Below the pieces are notes generated by a model, which was given only the letters and a program-made list of their open reading frames with translations, was not told the origin of the DNA and searched no databases. Positions 36,785-46,010 of a DNA stretch of 64,000 bases are shown here, one piece after another. Origin of the DNA: Hyphomicrobium_B sp001006785 (lineage in GTDB: Bacteria; Pseudomonadota; Alphaproteobacteria; Rhizobiales; Hyphomicrobiaceae); contig NZ_CDHO01000003.1 of the NCBI RefSeq assembly GCF_001006785.1, positions 1,302,001 to 1,366,000 of the forward strand, given 5' to 3'. The position numbers and the translations under genes were made by a program. How positions within the stretch are numbered: position 1 is the stretch's first letter; every line of letters starts with the position of its first letter.

Positions 36785-36875
36785 GGGCTGGCGACGGACG
36801 AATTCGTCGCCAACCGGGTCAGGTCCGGAAGGAAGCAGCCCTAACGATCAGAAGTCGGGTCGTTCGCCAGCCTTT
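36785..36875 (+). ncRNA. ffs: Signal recognition particle RNA (4.5S RNA)
   Basis: The apical domain is unmistakable: GGTCAGGTCCGGAAGGAAGC and the opposing AGCAGCCCTAA form helix 8 with its symmetric and asymmetric loops and GGAA tetraloop. The outer ends GGGCTGGCGA and TCGCCAGCCT pair, closing a single long hairpin of about 90 bases. The RNA binds Ffh and targets membrane proteins to the translocon. It is followed by dnaX, the usual alphaproteobacterial order. Ends are approximate. Confidence 0.95.
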
Positions 36876-36989
36876 ATTGCTTGCGCGCCGGGGCCACGAG
36901 GCCCTTGGCGGCGCGGAATTTTTGGACAAGGTTCGGCGCGGGTCGCCTTGCTCCCTCGCCCCGCGGGCGAAAATATCGATCCGGAGAAC

Positions 36990-38834
36990 ATGGCGAAAAA
37001 GAAATCAGATGCGTCCGAGGGCGTGACGGGCTCGGCTGGTTCCGAAGCGCCGAAGCCCTACGTCGTGCTGGCGCGCAAATACCGCCCCGCGACCTTCGAC
37101 GATCTGATCGGCCAGTCGGCGATGGTGACGACGCTCCGCAACGCCTTTGCATCAGGGCGCATCGCGCAAGGCTATATGCTGACCGGCGTGCGCGGCGTCG
37201 GCAAGACGACGACCGCCCGCATCCTCGCCCGCGCGCTGAATTACGAGGCCCCTGGCATAGACAAGCCGACGATCGACATGCCGGGCCTCGGTGTCCACTG
37301 CAAGGACATCATGGAAGGCCGTCATCCCGACGTGCTCGAAATCGACGCCGCCTCGAACACCGGCGTCGACAACATCCGCGAGATCATCGAAAGCGCGCAG
37401 TATACGCCGCTCGTCGCGCGCACGAAGGTCTTCATCATCGACGAGGTTCACATGCTGTCGAAGGGCGCGTTCAACGCGCTGCTGAAGACGCTCGAGGAAC
37501 CGCCCGCGCACGTCCGCTTCATTTTCGCGACGACCGAAATCCGTAAAGTCCCCGTCACTGTGTTGTCGCGCTGCCAGCGCTTCGATCTCCGCCGCGTCGA
37601 GCAGCCCGTGCTTGCGGCGCACTTCAAGAAGATTTCGGAGAGCGAAGGCGCCGAGGCCGACACCGATGCGTTGCAGCTCATCGCCCGCGCCGCCGAAGGC
37701 TCCGTTCGCGACGGCCTCTCGATCCTCGATCAGGCAATCGCGATGGGCGAGGGCCACGTCACCGCGGCGAGCGTGCGCGACATGCTCGGCCTCGCCGATC
37801 GCGGCCGCATCTTCGATCTCGCCGAAGCCATTTTCCGTGGCGATCTTCCCGCCGCGCTCAACGGCTTTGCGAGCCTGCATCGCGACGGCGCCGAAGCTTC
37901 CGAAGTGATCGGCGATCTCGCCGAGGCGGTGCACGCGATCGCGCGCGTCAAAGCCGTCGGCGAAGAACCGGCCGGCGAAAGTCTGACGGCGGAAGAAAAG
38001 AAACGGCTGAGCGATCTCGCGAGCCGCCTGTCGATGCCGTATCTCTCGCGCGCCTGGCAGATGCTGATCAAAGGTCTCGAAGAAGTCGGGCGCACGCCGA
38101 ACCCGGACGTTGCCGCCGAGATGGTCCTGATCCGCCTCGCGTACACAGCGGACCTGCCGACGCCCGATGAATTGATCAGAGGCCTCGGCGGCTCGGCAAT
38201 GCCCGCACGCCGCCCGGCTTTGGCGCCCGCCGAAACGCGCACGTCGGACACGCGGCCGACCGTCAACACGACGACGACCGCTCCGCGTGCGGAGCATGAC
38301 GACCTCGCAACCGGCGACGTCTTCGATTTTGCCGGTGACGAAGGCAACCTCGACGACGGAATCGGCGACGGCGACGCTCTCGACGACGATGAGCAGACGT
38401 CTCTCTCATCGGCGCCGCGACTGCCTGATCCGCGTTCGTTCGTCGACGTCGTGACGCTCGTCGGCGAGAAGCGCGACGTCAAACTCAAGATGCATCTCGA
38501 GAACGACGTCAGCCTCGTGAAGTTCGATGCGGTGGCGGGCTCGATCGATATCTTCCTGCTGCCGGATGCGCCGCCCGAGCTTGCCAACGATCTCCGCGAG
38601 AAACTTAATCTATGGACGGGCCGGCGCTGGGTCGTTGTGCTGTCGAAAGACGCCGGTCAACGCCCGATCGGCGTCGTGCGCCGGGAGCGCGAAGCCGCCG
38701 AGCTTGAGCAGCTGAAGCAGCACCCCGCCATGCGCGCCGTCCTTCAAGCCTTCCCCGACGCGAAGATCGCGGAAGTGCGCCGCTTGCCTGGCAGAACGCT
38801 GGACGCCGACGATAAGGAAAGCGAAGCCGGCTGA
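36990..38834 (+). CDS. dnaX: DNA polymerase III subunits gamma/tau
   Basis: About 614 aa from ATG 36990 (GGAG site). DnaX is the motor of the clamp loader. It shows VLARKYRPATFDDLIGQ, Walker A GVRGVGKTTTAR, the DEVHMLSKGAFNALLKTLEEP box with Walker B, and sensor 1 FIFATTE. The zinc-finger cysteines found in E. coli are absent; the region reads IDMPGLGVHCKDIMEGRHPD with a single Cys. A linker of acidic and Ala residues leads to the C-terminal tau domain. No shift-prone A-run that would make a short gamma form was found. Confidence 0.93.
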   Translation: MAKKKSDASEGVTGSAGSEAPKPYVVLARKYRPATFDDLIGQSAMVTTLRNAFASGRIAQGYMLTGVRGVGKTTTARILARALNYEAPGIDKPTIDMPGLGVHCKDIMEGRHPDVLEIDAASNTGVDNIREIIESAQYTPLVARTKVFIIDEVHMLSKGAFNALLKTLEEPPAHVRFIFATTEIRKVPVTVLSRCQRFDLRRVEQPVLAAHFKKISESEGAEADTDALQLIARAAEGSVRDGLSILDQAIAMGEGHVTAASVRDMLGLADRGRIFDLAEAIFRGDLPAALNGFASLHRDGAEASEVIGDLAEAVHAIARVKAVGEEPAGESLTAEEKKRLSDLASRLSMPYLSRAWQMLIKGLEEVGRTPNPDVAAEMVLIRLAYTADLPTPDELIRGLGGSAMPARRPALAPAETRTSDTRPTVNTTTTAPRAEHDDLATGDVFDFAGDEGNLDDGIGDGDALDDDEQTSLSSAPRLPDPRSFVDVVTLVGEKRDVKLKMHLENDVSLVKFDAVAGSIDIFLLPDAPPELANDLREKLNLWTGRRWVVVLSKDAGQRPIGVVRREREAAELEQLKQHPAMRAVLQAFPDAKIAEVRRLPGRTLDADDKESEAG

Positions 38835-38872
38835 CGCCCTTCGCTGACAATTGCCGCAACGCAGAGGATTGC

Positions 38873-39193
38873 ATGAAAGACCTGATGGGCATGATGAAGC
38901 AGATGGGCCAGATGCAGGCCCGTTTCAAAGAGATGCAGGAGGAGCTTGCGCGCGCCGAGATCGAAGGCCAGTCGGGCGGCGGCCTCGTTCACCTCACCGT
39001 TGACGGCAAGGGCGAGGTCAAGCGCGTCCGTATCGATCCAAGCCTGATGAAGCCCGATGAGGTCGAGATTCTCGAAGACCTGATCGTCGCCGCTGCCGCT
39101 GATGCGCGAGCCAAGGCCGATAGCGCGATGCAGTCGAAAATGGCCGAAATCACCGGCGGAATTCCGTTGCCTCCGGGAATGAAGCTGTTCTAG
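38873..39193 (+). CDS. ybaB: Nucleoid-associated protein YbaB/EbfC
   Basis: 106 aa, full length for the family. It forms a dimer shaped like tweezers that binds DNA. The N-terminal helix MKQMGQMQARFKEMQEELAR and the central GGGLVHLTVDGKGEVKRVRI strand pair are typical, as is PLPPGMKLF at the end. It sits between dnaX and recR, the order conserved in most bacteria, and probably shares their transcript. Confidence 0.95.
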   Translation: MKDLMGMMKQMGQMQARFKEMQEELARAEIEGQSGGGLVHLTVDGKGEVKRVRIDPSLMKPDEVEILEDLIVAAAADARAKADSAMQSKMAEITGGIPLPPGMKLF

Positions 39194-39312
39194 CCAGGTA
39201 CACTTGGAAACGTCGCCTCCCGCGTCATGGCCGCCCTCCAGGCGGCCATCCAGTGCCAAGGACCAGCGGCAGTCCTGGCGTTCTGAAAAGCGGTCGCATA
39301 AATAATCATACG

Positions 39313-39918
39313 ATGTCCCGGAAAATCGCAGGACCTGAAATCGAGCGCCTCGTGCAGCTCCTGTCGCGCTTGCCGGGGCTTGGACCGCGCTCGGCGCGCA
39401 AGGCGGTGCTGTCACTTCTGAAGCGGCGCAACGATTTGCTGCTGCCGTTGTCGGACGCGCTCCAGCAGGCCGTCGAAAAAATTTCCGAATGCCCCGTCTG
39501 CGGCAATCTCGATACGGTCTCGCCGTGCAGCGTCTGCAGCGATCCGCGCCGCGATCAAAGCCTCATCGTCGTTGTCGAAGAGGTCGGCGACCTCTGGGCG
39601 CTCGAGCGCGCGAATATCGTCTCGGCGCGCTATCACGTGCTCGGCGGCCACCTGTCGCCGCTCGACGGCATCGGGCCGGAGCAGCTCAACGTCGCCAATC
39701 TTTTGGCGAGAGCCGCAGCGTCCGAAGTCAAAGAGATCCTGCTCGCGCTCAACGCCACCGTCGAAGGCCAGTCGACTGCCCATTACATTTCCGATCAACT
39801 CGCCGCGACCGATGTGACGGTCTCGCGACTTGCGCAAGGCGTCCCGATTGGCGGCGAACTCGATTATCTCGACGACGGCACGCTCGCTGCGGCTTTCAAA
39901 GCGCGGCGCAAGCTGTAG
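39313..39918 (+). CDS. recR: Recombination mediator protein RecR
   Basis: About 201 aa from the ATG at 39313. RecR, with RecF and RecO, loads RecA on gapped DNA. A helix-hairpin-helix (LPGLGPRSARKAVLSLLKR) is followed by a four-Cys zinc finger (CPVCGNLDTVSPCSVC), a Toprim domain (LIVVVEEVGDLWALER, YHVLGG), and a C-terminal Walker-like end (ARGVPIGGELDYLDDGTLAAAF-type segment). The longer reading frame from 39253 adds 20 residues not found in RecR. It is the last gene of the dnaX-ybaB-recR block. Confidence 0.95.
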   Translation: MSRKIAGPEIERLVQLLSRLPGLGPRSARKAVLSLLKRRNDLLLPLSDALQQAVEKISECPVCGNLDTVSPCSVCSDPRRDQSLIVVVEEVGDLWALERANIVSARYHVLGGHLSPLDGIGPEQLNVANLLARAAASEVKEILLALNATVEGQSTAHYISDQLAATDVTVSRLAQGVPIGGELDYLDDGTLAAAFKARRKL

Positions 39919-39972
39919 AACGGCGTACCACGAGAGCCAGGACCGCACTGGCCGCCGAGGCAGAAAAACACG

Positions 39973-41370
39973 ATGAGCAATATCGAAACGCCCCGGCGTT
40001 CCGCCCAACAGCAGCCGCGCTTTGTCACCGGCTCCCTCCTGCGCCACATCCTTGCGATGACGGGCGCGGGCGCACTCGGCCTCATGGCGATCTTCGTTGG
40101 CGACCTCGCCAACATCTACTTTCTTTCGCGGCTGAACGATGAAGCCGTCGTCGCGGCCGTCGGCTATGCGAGTTCGATCCTGTTCTTCGCGACCTCGGTC
40201 GGGATCGGCCTGTCGATCGCCGCGACCTCGCTGGTTGCGCCCGCGCTCGGAGCCGGGCGGCGTATGCGGGCGCGGCGTCTCGCGACCAACGCGCACTTGC
40301 TGTCGCTTATCGCTTCAGTCGCGATCACGCTCGTGCTGTGGTTTGCGATCGAACCGCTGCTCGAACTGATCGGAGCCCGCGGCCGAACGCTCGATCTTGC
40401 GGCTCTGTATTTGCGCATCCTCGTGCCGACGCTGCCGGTGCTTGCGCTGGCGATCACGGCCTCCGCCGTGTTGCGCTCCGCTGGCGACGCACGCCGCGCA
40501 ATGTTCGTCACGCTGTTCGGCGCCATCGTCAACACGATCCTCGACGTGATCCTGATTGTCCATTTCGGCTTGGGCATCGAAGGCGCGGCGATATCCTCGC
40601 TGATCGCGCGCCTCGTGATGATGGGTATCGGCTTCTACAGCGTCTACAAGGTCCACGATCTTCTCGCGCGTCCGAAAATCGCGACGCTGGCGCAGGACAC
40701 GCCCGCCTTCATTCAGATCGCCGGTCCTGCCGTTTTGACGAACATCGCGCCAGCCGTCGGCAACGGTTACGTGACCTACGCCATCGCAGCCTATGGCGAT
40801 GCGGCGGTCGCTGCCTGGGCGATCCTCGCGCGTCTGACGCCGGTCGCCTTCGGCGCAATCTACGCGCTGTCCGGCGCGGTCGGCCCGATCATCGGCCAGA
40901 ACTTCGGCGCTCGATCCTCCGAGCGCATGCGCGACGTGTTCACGTTCTCGCTGCTGACGATGACGGCATTCACCGGCATCGCATGGCTATGCCTCGGCGT
41001 CCTCGCCAACGAGATCGCGGCGCTCTTCAATGCCGGCGGCGAAGCGCGCGACCTGATCGTCTTCTTCTGCCGTTGGCTATCGCCGCTGTTTGTGTTCATG
41101 GGCGCGCTGTTCGTCGCCAACGCTGCCTTCAACACGCTCGGACGTGCGCATTTTTCGACGATGCTGAACTGGGGCCGGGCGACGCTCGGCACGGTCCCGT
41201 TCGTGCTGCTCGGCGGCAAGTTCTTCGGCGCGGCGGGCGTGCTCGCGGGCAACATGATCGGCGGCGTCGCCTTCGGTATCATCGCCACTTTTTCGGCCTA
41301 CAAGCTGATCGATGCGATTGGAGAGACCTTCAAGCCGCCGCCAAATCCCGTGGCGCACGAGGTGATCTAG
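39973..41370 (+). CDS. MATE family efflux transporter
   Basis: 465 aa with about 12 membrane helices in two similar halves. It has the MATE features: VGYASSILFFATSVGIGLSIAA in the first half and SGAVGPIIGQNFGARSSERM in the second, along with the ACARS-type VLRSAGDARRAMFVTLFGA. MATE proteins export cationic or organic compounds with sodium or protons. The substrate is unknown. It starts 54 bp after recR and is followed 38 bp later by the epimerase gene. Confidence 0.88.
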   Translation: MSNIETPRRSAQQQPRFVTGSLLRHILAMTGAGALGLMAIFVGDLANIYFLSRLNDEAVVAAVGYASSILFFATSVGIGLSIAATSLVAPALGAGRRMRARRLATNAHLLSLIASVAITLVLWFAIEPLLELIGARGRTLDLAALYLRILVPTLPVLALAITASAVLRSAGDARRAMFVTLFGAIVNTILDVILIVHFGLGIEGAAISSLIARLVMMGIGFYSVYKVHDLLARPKIATLAQDTPAFIQIAGPAVLTNIAPAVGNGYVTYAIAAYGDAAVAAWAILARLTPVAFGAIYALSGAVGPIIGQNFGARSSERMRDVFTFSLLTMTAFTGIAWLCLGVLANEIAALFNAGGEARDLIVFFCRWLSPLFVFMGALFVANAAFNTLGRAHFSTMLNWGRATLGTVPFVLLGGKFFGAAGVLAGNMIGGVAFGIIATFSAYKLIDAIGETFKPPPNPVAHEVI

Positions 41371-41408
41371 GTCTCTCATTTGAGAACGCGCCGGAGGGGA
41401 GCAGTCTG

Positions 41409-42383
41409 ATGATGACCGCCAAGCCGCGAATTCTCGTCACGGGCGCGTCCGGGTTCATCGGGCAGCATCTCGTCCGCAGGCTGTCGGAGCGCGGCTATCT
41501 CGTCCGCGCCGCCTCGCGCCAGCCGGTCATCTTCGACGACCCGAATGTCGAGGGCATCGCGCTCGGCGACATGTCACGCTCGTTCGCGGCGGAATACGTC
41601 GTGCGCGGCGTCGACGCCGTCATTCACGCCGCCGGAATGGCGCATGCCCGGCCGGGACTGCCGGACGCCGCCTATACGGCGATCAACGTCGACGCCACCC
41701 GCCAGCTTGCGCGTGCAGCTCGCGCCGCGCGCGTCAAACGCTTCGTGCTGATGTCATCCGTCCGCGCACAAGTCGGCGCCGTGCATGACGGCATCGTCAC
41801 CGAGGACACGCCAGCCAATCCGACGAACGCCTACGGACGCTCCAAGATCGCGGCGGAAGCGCTGACTGCCGATCTCCTCGCTGGTTCGAACACGCAGTGG
41901 ACGGTGCTCCGGCCGGTGCTTGTGTATGGGTCCGGCGTCCGCGGCAACATGGCGACGCTGATGCGCCTGGCGGCCAGCCCCTATCCGTTGCCCTTCGCGG
42001 CCATGAAAGGGCGGCGATCGCTGCTGAGCATCAGCAACCTTATCGCGGCGATCGAACACGTGCTGCAGGCTGAGGCCGCCAGGGACGGGACCTTCATCGT
42101 CGCCGATAGTGCCCCGGTTACGATCGCGGATATGATCCGGGCATTGCGCAAGGGCCGCGGCCGGCCGTCAATGCTGGTGCCGATGCCGGAGGCTGCGATC
42201 GTGGCCGCGCTCCGGAAGGCCGGGAAGGGCGAAATCGCCGAGCTTCTGGGGGGCGACCTTATCGTTGACGCCGCCCGGTTAAGGCAAACGGGCTGGCAGC
42301 CCGCCGAAGCCACCGCCGACGCTCTGGCATCGGCCATGCGCGAGCGCGCCGCAGCGACGGATACGGACCGCACGCGCCATTGA
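41409..42383 (+). CDS. NAD-dependent epimerase/dehydratase family protein
   Basis: About 324 aa from ATG 41409, with GGAGGGGAG in front. An extended SDR: cofactor loop TGASGFIGQHLVRRL, HAAGMAHARPG, and the catalytic Tyr-Lys in NAYGRSKIAAE, with a matching Ser in LMSSVRAQVG. The C-terminal domain is short. Similar proteins act on nucleotide sugars in surface polysaccharide synthesis (for example 4-keto reduction), but no sugar genes are near enough to fix the substrate. A second Met codon follows at once. The next gene, def, begins 32 bp downstream. Confidence 0.85.
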   Translation: MMTAKPRILVTGASGFIGQHLVRRLSERGYLVRAASRQPVIFDDPNVEGIALGDMSRSFAAEYVVRGVDAVIHAAGMAHARPGLPDAAYTAINVDATRQLARAARAARVKRFVLMSSVRAQVGAVHDGIVTEDTPANPTNAYGRSKIAAEALTADLLAGSNTQWTVLRPVLVYGSGVRGNMATLMRLAASPYPLPFAAMKGRRSLLSISNLIAAIEHVLQAEAARDGTFIVADSAPVTIADMIRALRKGRGRPSMLVPMPEAAIVAALRKAGKGEIAELLGGDLIVDAARLRQTGWQPAEATADALASAMRERAAATDTDRTRH

Positions 42384-42414
42384 CCGCCGCCACGGCCTTC
42401 CATATGTGAGCGTC

Positions 42415-42930
42415 ATGGCCATTCTACCGATCATAACAATTCCCGATCCCGTGCTCCGCAAGATCTCCGATCCCGTCGAGCGCGTTGACGACGCCGTCGT
42501 CAAGTTGATGGATGACATGCTGGAGACGATGTACGACGCGCCGGGCATCGGCCTCGCCGCCGTGCAGGTCGGCGTGCTGAAGCGCGTCCTCGTCGTCGAT
42601 GCTGCGGAAGACGGCGCACCGCCGAACCCGATCGCTATGGCGAACCCGGAGCTTGTCGCGCTCGGCTCGACGACCCGGCTGCATGAAGAAGGCTGCCTCT
42701 CGATCCCCGACGTACACGTCGAGATCGAACGTCCGGCGAGCGTGACGGTTCGCTACATCGATCGCCACGGCAAAGAGCAGGAACTCGCCGCCGAAGGCTT
42801 GCTCGCAACCGCCATTCAGCACGAGCTCGACCACCTCGACGGGCAGCTCATCATCGATTTCCTGTCGCGCCTGAAACGCGACATGGTCATCCGCAAATTC
42901 AAGAAACAGGTACGCGAGGCGCGGAGCTAA
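42415..42930 (+). CDS. def: Peptide deformylase
   Basis: About 171 aa from ATG 42415. It removes the formyl group from the first Met of new proteins. All three motifs are present: GIGLAAVQVG, EGCLSIP (metal-binding Cys) and QHELDHLDG (HExxH). An alternative ATG at 42406 would add three residues. The partner gene fmt follows 73 bp downstream; the pairing of def and fmt is common and links addition and removal of the formyl group. Confidence 0.95.
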   Translation: MAILPIITIPDPVLRKISDPVERVDDAVVKLMDDMLETMYDAPGIGLAAVQVGVLKRVLVVDAAEDGAPPNPIAMANPELVALGSTTRLHEEGCLSIPDVHVEIERPASVTVRYIDRHGKEQELAAEGLLATAIQHELDHLDGQLIIDFLSRLKRDMVIRKFKKQVREARS

Positions 42931-43002
42931 CGAGCCCCGCTCGTCTCGCGGTGCGAGCGGACTGGCGACGCCGATCATTCGCGCGCAAGTGAGGACTGCC
43001 GG

Positions 43003-43935
43003 ATGCCGCTCGACATCGTGTTCATGGGTACGCCGGACTTTTCCGTACCGGTTCTGGATGCGCTCGTTGCGGCCGGACATCGCGTCGTCGCGGTCTATAG
43101 CCAGCCGCCACGACCGGCCGGGCGCGGCCTCGCCGAACTAAAATCACCAGTTCATCGCCGCGCCGAGGCGCTTGGAATTCCCGTGCGCACGCCGAAGAAT
43201 TTCAAGACGGACGAAGATCGCGCCGCGTTCGCGGACCTCAAAGCTGACGCCGCCGTCGTCGTGGCCTACGGGCTGTTGCTGCCGGCCGCCGTGCTCGACG
43301 CGCCGCGTCTCGGATGCTTCAACGTCCACGCCTCGAAGCTGCCGCGCTGGCGCGGGGCGGCGCCGATCCAGCGCGCCATCATGGCGGGCGACGCCGTGAC
43401 CGCCGTCAACATTATGCGTATGGACGAAGGTCTCGACACCGGCCCCGTCTGCCTCGGGCGCGACGTTGCGATTACCCCAGACATGACCGCCGGAGAGCTG
43501 CACGACACGCTCTCGGCATTGGGTGCCGAGCTAATAGTCGCAGCCTTGGCCGAACTTGAAGCCGGCACGCTGCGCGCTGTCCCGCAACCGCAAGAGGGCG
43601 TGACCTACGCCGCGAAAATCGACAAGCGCGAAACGCGCATCGATTTCGCAAAAACCGCGACCGAAGTTGCAAACCACATTCGCGGATTGTCGCCGTTCCC
43701 CGGCGCATGGTTCGAAGCGAACCTCGGCGGCAAGCCCGAACGCATCAAGGTGTTGCGCGCCTCGTCGATCGCAAAAGACGGCGAGCCGGGCGTGCTGCTC
43801 GACGGCGAACTCACGATCGCTTGCGGCGAGGGAGCCATCCGCATCGAAGAGCTGCAGCGCGCCGGAAAGCAGCCGATGAAAGCCGCAGATTTCCTGCGCG
43901 GCGCACGTCTCGAGCCCGGCACGCGGCTGGCCTGA
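43003..43935 (+). CDS. fmt: Methionyl-tRNA formyltransferase
   Basis: 310 aa. It formylates initiator Met-tRNA using 10-formyltetrahydrofolate. The N-terminal VFMGTPDFSVPVLDALVAAG, the folate-site motif NVHASKLPRWRGAAPIQRAI (HxSxLPxxRG) and the downstream DEGLDTGPVC are standard; the C-terminal OB-like domain binds the tRNA acceptor. It follows def and probably shares its transcript. Confidence 0.95.
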   Translation: MPLDIVFMGTPDFSVPVLDALVAAGHRVVAVYSQPPRPAGRGLAELKSPVHRRAEALGIPVRTPKNFKTDEDRAAFADLKADAAVVVAYGLLLPAAVLDAPRLGCFNVHASKLPRWRGAAPIQRAIMAGDAVTAVNIMRMDEGLDTGPVCLGRDVAITPDMTAGELHDTLSALGAELIVAALAELEAGTLRAVPQPQEGVTYAAKIDKRETRIDFAKTATEVANHIRGLSPFPGAWFEANLGGKPERIKVLRASSIAKDGEPGVLLDGELTIACGEGAIRIEELQRAGKQPMKAADFLRGARLEPGTRLA

Positions 43936-44038
43936 CGTTTCCCGGATCGTGAATTAAGGATGCTGGGAAATCGCTCTGCGGAATTCGCGCGGTAAGGCTA
44001 ATCTCACGTTCTCGTTCGTTCTGTTTCGAGGACTTGAG

Positions 44039-44476
44039 ATGCGCCGTTCGTTTCCAATGTTTCTGATTGCGCTCGCGTCGGCCATGCTGGCGATGACGGG
44101 TGCGGCTTCTGCCGACGGCTTCACGGCCCGCATCGTAACGCAGCCGTACTACGGCGCAGTCACCACGCTCGAGCATGGCGTGCGCGTCATTCGCCCGTTG
44201 CCGCCGGAACGCTATGTCATCGTCAATCCGAACCGCACGCCGCTGGCGCTGAGCTTCAACGAGAATAACGTCTACGACTACAGCTCGAACGCAACGAGCA
44301 GCGGCGGCGATCTCGGCGTCGTCGATCCCGACGGCCCGATCTATACCCGCCCGTCTTATGGTCCGGGCTACTGGAAACACCGCAACGGCGGCTGGTATTT
44401 TCGAAACGGCCACAACGGCCATTTCGCTGGCGGTCCGCGCGGTAAAGGCAGCCCCGGCGCTATCGGAGCGCATTGA
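44039..44476 (+). CDS. Small secreted protein of unknown function
   Basis: 145 aa with a signal peptide (MFLIALASAMLAMTGAASA, cut likely after SADG). The mature part is rich in Asn, Gly, Pro and Tyr, including YYGAVTTLEHGVRVIRPLP and a C-terminal Gly/His-rich stretch (YWKHRNGGWYFRNGHNGHF). No family was recognised. It lies between fmt and truA with gaps of 103 and 57 bp, so it may have its own promoter. It is likely periplasmic. Confidence 0.65.
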   Translation: MRRSFPMFLIALASAMLAMTGAASADGFTARIVTQPYYGAVTTLEHGVRVIRPLPPERYVIVNPNRTPLALSFNENNVYDYSSNATSSGGDLGVVDPDGPIYTRPSYGPGYWKHRNGGWYFRNGHNGHFAGGPRGKGSPGAIGAH

Positions 44477-44533
44477 GCGACGGCGCGACACCCGTTAGGG
44501 ATGGCGCGTTCCGACGCTGCGCACTGGTCCTGA

Positions 44534-45274
44534 ATGCCCCGCTACCGCATCACCATCGAATATGACGGCACGCCCTTCATCGGCTGGCAGCGCCAGGCCG
44601 AAGGCGTATCTATTCAAGGCGCGCTCGAAACGGCGATCCGCAAATTCTCTGGCGAAGCGCCGGGCGTGCGCGGCGCTGGGCGAACCGACGCGGGGGTGCA
44701 CGCGCTCGGGCAAGTCGCGCACTTCGATCTCGAAAAGACATGGGAACCGGGACGCATCCGCGATGCGATGAATTTCCACCTGCGTCCAAATCCGATTGGC
44801 GTGGTTGCCGCCGCTCAGGTTGACGACGCGTTCGACGCGCGCTTCAGCGCCGTGAAGCGCCACTACGAATATCGCCTGCTGACGCGCCGCGCGCCGCCGA
44901 TCCTGCAGCGCCATCGCGTCTGGTGGACGATGCAGAACCTCGACGCCGCCGCAATGCACGCCGCCGCGCAAGAACTCGTCGGAAAGCACGATTTCACGAC
45001 GTTTCGCGCCGCTCAGTGCCAGGCGAAATCGCCAATCAAGACACTCGACGTTTTTGATGTCTCACGGGAAGGCGAGGAAATCGTCTGCCGCGTCTCGGCT
45101 CGCTCGTTCCTGCATCATCAGGTTCGCTCGATGGTCGGCAGCCTGAAGCTTGTCGGCGAAGGCAAATGGAGCCGCGCTGATCTTGCGTCCGCGCTCGCCG
45201 CCGCCAATCGCGAAGCCTGCGGACCGGTCGCGCCCGCGGCCGGTCTCTATCTCGTCGGCGTCGATTACGAATAG
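44534..45274 (+). CDS. truA: tRNA pseudouridine(38-40) synthase
   Basis: 246 aa. It makes pseudouridine at positions 38-40 of the anticodon arm. The start YRITIEYDGTPFIGWQRQ and the catalytic Asp motif GAGRTDAGVHALGQVAHFD are clear, as are the C-terminal SFLHHQVRSMVGSL block and length. It is convergent with folE, only 13 bp apart. Confidence 0.95.
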   Translation: MPRYRITIEYDGTPFIGWQRQAEGVSIQGALETAIRKFSGEAPGVRGAGRTDAGVHALGQVAHFDLEKTWEPGRIRDAMNFHLRPNPIGVVAAAQVDDAFDARFSAVKRHYEYRLLTRRAPPILQRHRVWWTMQNLDAAAMHAAAQELVGKHDFTTFRAAQCQAKSPIKTLDVFDVSREGEEIVCRVSARSFLHHQVRSMVGSLKLVGEGKWSRADLASALAAANREACGPVAPAAGLYLVGVDYE

Positions 45275-45287
45275 AACAGCAGGCGCG

Positions 45288-45881
45288 TCAGTCGTGTCTC
45301 TGATCCTCGGTGACGAGCGCCAGGAATTCCTGCCGCGTGATCGGGTTATCGCGGAACACGCCGAGCATGCGGCTCGTCACCATGTCGGTGCCGGGCTTGT
45401 GGGCGCCGCGCGTCGTCATGCAGTGATGCTCCGCCTTGAGCACGACCGCGACGCCTTCCGGATCGAGCACTTCCTGGATCGTGTTCGCGATCTGCGCCGT
45501 CATCTTTTCCTGAATCTGAAGCCGCTTCGCAAACGCATCGACGGCGCGCGCCAGCTTCGAGATGCCGACCACGCGCCCGCGCGGGATGTAGGCGACCCAG
45601 GCGCGCCCGATGATCGGCGCCATGTGATGCTCGCAATGGCTTTCGAACCGGATGCCGCGCAGCACGATCATCTCGTCGTAGCCTTCGATCTCCTCGAAGG
45701 TCTTTTGCAGAATAGCTTTCGGATCGTCGTTGTAGCCGCGGAAATATTCCTCATACGCGCGCACCACGCGCGCGGGCGTTTCCAGCAGCCCATCGCGGGT
45801 CGGATCGTCGCCGCTCCAGCGGAGAATGGTTCTGACCGCAGCCTCGACTTCGGCGCGGGTCGGCTTCTTATCTGAGCTCAT
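45288..45881 (-). CDS. folE: GTP cyclohydrolase I
   Basis: 197 aa. It converts GTP to dihydroneopterin triphosphate, the first step to folate. The zinc and substrate residues are in SHCEHHMAPIIGRAWVAYIP and KAEHHCMTTRGAHKPGTDMV; LARAVDAFAKRLQIQEKMT is also typical. This is the zinc-dependent (type IA) form. It is transcribed alone on the minus strand after a 129-bp gap from the RND pump. Confidence 0.95.
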   Translation of the reverse strand: MSSDKKPTRAEVEAAVRTILRWSGDDPTRDGLLETPARVVRAYEEYFRGYNDDPKAILQKTFEEIEGYDEMIVLRGIRFESHCEHHMAPIIGRAWVAYIPRGRVVGISKLARAVDAFAKRLQIQEKMTAQIANTIQEVLDPEGVAVVLKAEHHCMTTRGAHKPGTDMVTSRMLGVFRDNPITRQEFLALVTEDQRHD

Positions 45882-46010
45882 AGGATCACTAAATTTCGAG
45901 GTTCGACTGAAAAATATCTGGACCGAGTTTGGCCCAATTTTTGAGCGGACGAAAGATGCGACACTACGCGTCGTGGGGCGCGTTTACCGCGGATGATCTC
46001 CGTCCGCTAA

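Noticed and set aside
37980..38010. Frameshift site for a short gamma form of DnaX
   Set aside because: The A-rich stretch there is not a proper slippery heptamer, and no stem was evident.
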